Of a stretch of 64,000 nt of DNA, positions 59,401-64,000 are shown piece after piece; the first letter of the stretch is position 1; the number at the start of each line of letters is the position of its first letter. This DNA comes from Siphonodentalium dalli (taxonomy: Eukaryota; Mollusca; Scaphopoda; Gadilida; Siphonodentaliidae): assembly GCA_032622095.1 (NCBI GenBank), contig CP136063.1:32552987-32616986 (forward strand), given 5' to 3'. A program made the translations under genes and the position numbers. The notes below the pieces were generated by a model. That model did no database searches. It was not told the origin of the DNA and saw only the letters and a list, made by a program, of their open reading frames with translations.

Positions 59401-62400
59401 GCCCACCGCGTGCCGTCTTCAGTCCGTACGCATTTTCGTATCAGATGACATCCTATGTTCGATATCTTCGGAGGAGATGTGTTATCAAGCACATGGGCCC
59501 AAAATTGCAAAGTTTGAGGGCCCGCGATTCTTTTAGTTTTCGATGGATTTTCGAAATTCTTCCAGCTTCTAGATCGGCTGATGTTGCAGATGTTATATTC
59601 CAAGTTTCATCTGATTCCGAGAATAATTAAAAATTGGTACCACGGACCACCCCTCCCCAGACCCACAATAATGAACCGACACTGGCAAAATTTGGCCAGT
59701 CGCGTGCCCTCTTCAGTCCGCACATATTGGCGTATCAGATGACATCCTATGTTCGATATCTTCGGAGGAGATGTGGTCACAAGCACATGGGCCCAAAATT
59801 GCAAAGTTTGAGGGCCCGTAACTCTTGCATGTCTTCTCTGATTTCAAAAATCCTTTCTAGTATTGATTTGTTTTCGTTCAGGGAATCAACATACTTAAAT
59901 AGAGGAATGTCAATCAAAACCTTTTTTTTCGAAAATTTTGCCCCCACCCCAGCGTCAAAATATATGGCCGACCCTGTTCAATTTTCTTTTTCAGACTAAA
60001 CTGACAACGGTCAACACGACTATGAAATCCAAATGCAGTTATCTCTAATGATACGAGAGTACAGCATAGTAAATCAAATAGAGGTTTGCCTATTTATGGG
60101 CGGTAACTCCTCAGGAAAAGCGCGGACACAAGTTTTGATGCCCGTGGGCAGCAGGGCATATCGAGATGTGCATACGGTCCAATTTTCGATGCTCTGCTGC
60201 TTATAATTTCCGAGATAATAAAATGACATTTTTTCAGATAAAGGGAGATAACTCCTCGGAGAAAACGCGGACAATATTCTTTATGCGACGATGGCATACA
60301 ACTCTTTGACCCAAAGATACGTACCAATATTTAGTGTGCTACTCCTGGTACTTTTCGAGTAATAAGGGTTGCAAAAGTGTCCAGTATAATAATAATGAAA
60401 AATATTCGAAAAAGGGCCATAACTCTGTCAAAAGATATTGGACCAACATCTGGATACCATTATTTTTAGTAGACCTTAGATGCCTATATTCGCTAGAGAT
60501 TTCGCGGTCCTCCTCCCATTAGTTTCTGAGTATTTTCAATTAAACAGAAAACGGCCGCAGTAGAAAAACAATATACTTCCTTGGTTACACCATGGAAGTA
60601 TAATAATAGGGAAAATCATGAGTGGAAAGAATCCCAGTTTAGGGACGTAAAATGTGAAGTATGGTGAGTATATGTTGTCAAGACATGTGTAGGTTTATCT
60701 CAAGTGTTTGGACGTGACCCCACCCCTGCCTCGAAATTGGGTGACGGGATTGGGAAAACATCAACCCTGGCACAAAATGCGAAGTTTGAGGGCCCGTATC
60801 TCCGTTAGTTTCCAACGGATTTTAAAATTATTTTCAGTTTTGCGATCTGCCGCTAACATAGATTGTATAGTGTAAATTTCATCTGATTTGGAGACGGATA
60901 ACACTTTGATTATTGGAAAGCATATGGGCCCAAATATAAATTGGACGGCCAAAATCTCCGCCATTTCCCAACGTATTTACGATCTGTTTTCAGCTTCGAG
61001 ATCGGCTGATGTTGCAGATGTTATATTCTAAGTTTCATCTGATTCGGAAAAGAATTAAAAATTGGTACCACTGACCACCCCTCCCCAGACCCACAATACT
61101 GAACCGACACTTGCAAAATTTGGCCCACCGCGTGCCGTCTTCAGTCCGTACGCATTTTCGTATCAGATGACATCCTATGTTCGATATCTTCGGAGGAGAT
61201 GTGTTATCAAGCACATGGGCCCAAAATTGCAAAGTTTGAGGGCCCGCGATTCTTTTAGTTTTCGATCGATTTTCGAAATTCTTCCAGCTTCTAGATCGGC
61301 TGATGTTGCAGATGTTATATTCCAAGTTTCATCTGATTCCGAGAATAATTAAAAATTGGTACCACGGACCACCCCTCCCCAGACCCACAATAATGAACCG
61401 ACACTGGCAAAATTTGGCCAGTCGCGTGCCCTCTTCAGTCCGCACATATTGGCGTATCAGATGACATCCTATGTTCGATATCTTCGGAGGAGATGTGGTC
61501 ACAAGCACATGGGCCCAAAATTGCAAAGTTTGAGGGCCCGTAACTCTTGCATGTCTTCTCTGATTTCAAAAATCCTTTCTAGTATGGATTTGTTTTCGTT
61601 CAGGGAATCAACATACTTAAATAGAGGAATGTCAATCAAAACCTTTTTTTTCGAAAATTTTGCCCCCACCCCAGCGTCAAAATATATGGCCGACCCTGTT
61701 CAATTTTCTTTTTCAGACTAAACTGACAACGGTCAACACGACTATGAAATCCAAATGCAGTTATCTCTAATGATACGAGAGTACAGCATAGTAAATCAAA
61801 TAGAGGTTTGCCTATTTATGGGCGGTAACTCCTCAGGAAAAGCGCGGACACAAGTTTTGATGCCCGTGGGCAGCAGGGCATATCGAGGTGTGCATACGGT
61901 CCAATTTTCGATGCTCTGCTGCTTATAATTTCCGAGATAATAAAATGACATTTTTTCAGATAAAGGGAGATAACTCCTCGGAGAAAACGCGGACAATATT
62001 CTTTATGCGACGATGGCATACAACTCTTTGACCCAAAGATACGTACCAATATTTAGTGTGCTACTCCTGGTACTTTTCGAGTAATAAGGGTTGCAAAAGT
62101 GTCCAGTATAATAATAATGAAAAATATTCGAAAAAGGGCCATAACTCTGTCAAAAGATATTGGACCAACATCTGGATACCATTATTTTTAGTAGACCTTA
62201 GATGCCTATATTCGCTAGAGATTTCGCGGTCCTCCTCCCATTAGTTTCTGAGTATTTTCAATTAAACAGAAAACGGCCGCAGTAGAAAAACAATATACTT
62301 CCTTGGTTACACCATGGAAGTATAATAATAGGGAAAATCATGAGTGGAAAGAATCCCAGTTTAGGGACGTAAAATGTGAAGTATGGTGAGTATATGTTGT

Positions 62401-64000
62401 CAAGACATGTGTAGGTTTATCTCAAGTGTTTGGACGTGACCCCACCCCTGCCTCGAAATTGGGTGACGGGATTGGGAAAACATCAACCCTGGCACAAAAT
62501 GCGAAGTTTGAGGGCCCGTATCTCCGTTAGTTTCCAACGGATTTTAAAATTATTTTCAGTTTTGCGATCTGCCGCTAACATAGATTGTATAGTGTAAATT
62601 TCATCTGATTTGGAGACGGATAACACTTTGATTATTGGAAAGCATATGGGCCCAAATATAAAATTGGACGGCCAAAATCTCCGCCATTTCCCAACGTATT
62701 TACGATCTGTTTTCAGCTTCGAGATCGGCTGATGTTGCAGATGTTATATTCTAAGTTTCATCTGATTCGGAAAAGAATTAAAAATTGGTACCACTGACCA
62801 CCCCTCCCCAGACCCACAATACTGAACCGACACTTGCAAAATTTGGCCCACCGCGTGCCGTCTTCAGTCCGTACGCATTTTCGTATCAGATGACATCCTA
62901 TGTTCGATATCTTCGGAGGAGATGTGTTATCAAGCACATGGGCCCAAAATTGCAAAGTTTGAGGGCCCGCGATTCTTTTAGTTTTCGATGGATTTTCGAA
63001 ATTCTTCCAGCTTCTAGATCGGCTGATGTTGCAGATGTTATATTCCAAGTTTCATCTGATTCCGAGAATAATTAAAAATTGGTACCACGGACCACCCCTC
63101 CCCAGACCCACAATAATGAACCGACACTGGCAAAATTTGGCCAGTCGCGTGCCCTCTTCAGTCCGCACATATTGGCGTATCAGATGACATCCTATGTTCG
63201 ATATCTTCGGAGGAGATGTGGTCACAAGCACATGGGCCCAAAATTGCAAAGTTTGAGGGCCCGTAACTCTTGCATGTCTTCTCTGATTTCAAAAATCCTT
63301 TCTAGTATTGATTTGTTTTCGTTCAGGGAATCAACATACTTAAATAGAGGAATGTCAATCAAAACCTTTTTTTTCGAAAATTTTGCCCCCACCCCAGCGT
63401 CAAAATATATGGCCGACCCTGTTCAATTTTCTTTTTCAGACTAAACTGACAACGGTCAACACGACTATGAAATCCAAATGCAGTTATCTCTAATGATACG
63501 AGAGTACAGCATAGTAAATCAAATAGAGGTTTGCCTATTTATGGGCGGTAACTCCTCAGGAAAAGCGCGGACACAAGTTTTGATGCCCGTGGGCAGCAGG
63601 GCATATCGAGATGTGCATACGGTCCAATTTTCGATGCTCTGCTGCTTATAATTTCCGAGATAATAAAATGACATTTTTTCAGATAAAGGGAGATAACTCC
63701 TCGGAGAAAACGCGGACAATATTCTTTATGCGACGATGGCATACAACTCTTTGACCCAAAGATACGTACCAATATTTAGTGTGCTACTCCTGGTACTTTT
63801 CGAGTAATAAGGGTTGCAAAAGTGTCCAGTATAATAATAATGAAAAATATTCGAAAAAGGGCCATAACTCTGTCAAAAGATATTGGACCAACATCTGGAT
63901 ACCATTATTTTTAGTAGACCTTAGATGCCTATATTCGCTAGAGATTTCGCGGTCCTCCTCCCATTAGTTTCTGAGTATTTTCAATTAAACAGAAAACGGC
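53432..64000. repeat. 1.72-kb satellite array, alternating AB higher-order repeat
   Basis: Monomers start (taccaatatttagtgtgcta) at 53432, 55153, 56876, 58599, 60322, 62044 and 63767, so there are six full copies of 1721-1723 bp and a partial seventh. Copies 1, 3 and 5 share one allele and copies 2, 4 and 6 another at three sites (in copy 1: 54378 C/G, 54697 G/T, 54998 G/A). The repeating unit is therefore a dimer of about 3445 bp. Copy 1 has one fewer T in two homopolymers, and copy 5 lacks one A near 60938. Repeated short frames on both strands (62, 96 and 121 codons) are carried by the satellite and show no domain. Confidence 0.95.
54111..54698. repeat. Internal 294-bp direct duplication within the satellite monomer
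   Basis: gatcggctgatgttgcagat begins at 54111 and again at 54405 in monomer 1, and equivalently in every monomer. Both halves share ggtaccac.gaccacccctcc and cacatgggcccaaaattgca. A third, more diverged relative precedes them (about 53895-54110). The satellite thus arose from an older repeat of about 150-300 bp. Confidence 0.85.

Noticed and set aside
53432-63967. Repeated 62-, 96- and 121-codon frames as a tandem gene family
   Set aside because: Overlapping frames on both strands recur only because the satellite recurs. A single T indel changes the frame in copy 1 without consequence, and no domain is recognisable.

Overview
This window is intergenic, transposon-packed DNA from a eukaryote. 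It has no operons and no recognisable host gene, its base composition is AT-rich, and it carries many inverted-repeat elements and minisatellites, one scaffold gap (100 N) and very long poly(C)/poly(G) runs. The tandem elements of about 160 bp with a 'catggccgccagcggccat' core, the dispersed 'gagttatggccctt' repeats and the frequent acatgtacatgta motif suggest a marine mollusc, probably a bivalve. That assignment is inference from repeat flavour, not from a gene.

Layout. 1-9.8 kb: a 377-bp tandem duplication, a TTAA-flanked piggyBac-type MITE, TTA/TAA-flanked Harbinger-type MITEs, a TA-flanked CG-rich MITE family, and a 2.7-kb non-autonomous hAT element (8-bp target-site duplication, TSD) that carries another inverted-repeat element. 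9.8-11.8 kb and 20.1-21.9 kb: two tandem-core elements with shared termini. 11.8-13.1 kb: a second hAT element with a perfect 8-bp TSD. 15.2-15.6 and 17.65-18.3 kb: a second TA-flanked MITE family.

24.66-34.36 kb holds the only convincing coding DNA: a 5'-truncated, env-bearing Ty3/Gypsy (errantivirus-like) retroelement with an open integrase frame, an overlapping downstream ORF, a long open F-type envelope ORF and a 3' LTR. Between integrase and envelope lie 4.4 kb that such elements normally lack. This stretch has two tandem arrays and two antisense ORFs of about 91 and 101 codons. Their products look paralogous, and each has a minus-strand TATA box 45-55 bp ahead of its ATG. The second antisense promoter also has CCAAT and CRE-like sites and lies head-to-head with the envelope gene. 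This is the best candidate for an undescribed system in the window.

34.5-47 kb is a nest of inverted-repeat elements: concentric inverted-repeat pairs, a 1.2-kb element with a 6-bp TSD and GCGCTTAAGCGC palindromes, near-perfect foldback MITEs, a 0.94-kb palindrome, a 26-bp minisatellite that reverses orientation, and a TA-flanked element enclosing a decayed coding fragment. 47.57-52.71 kb is a 5.1-kb foldback element with 1.4-kb arms and inverted minisatellite arrays. After the gap, 53.43-64.0 kb is a 1.72-kb satellite whose six full monomers alternate strictly between two variants (ABABAB), i.e. a 3.44-kb higher-order repeat running off the window end.
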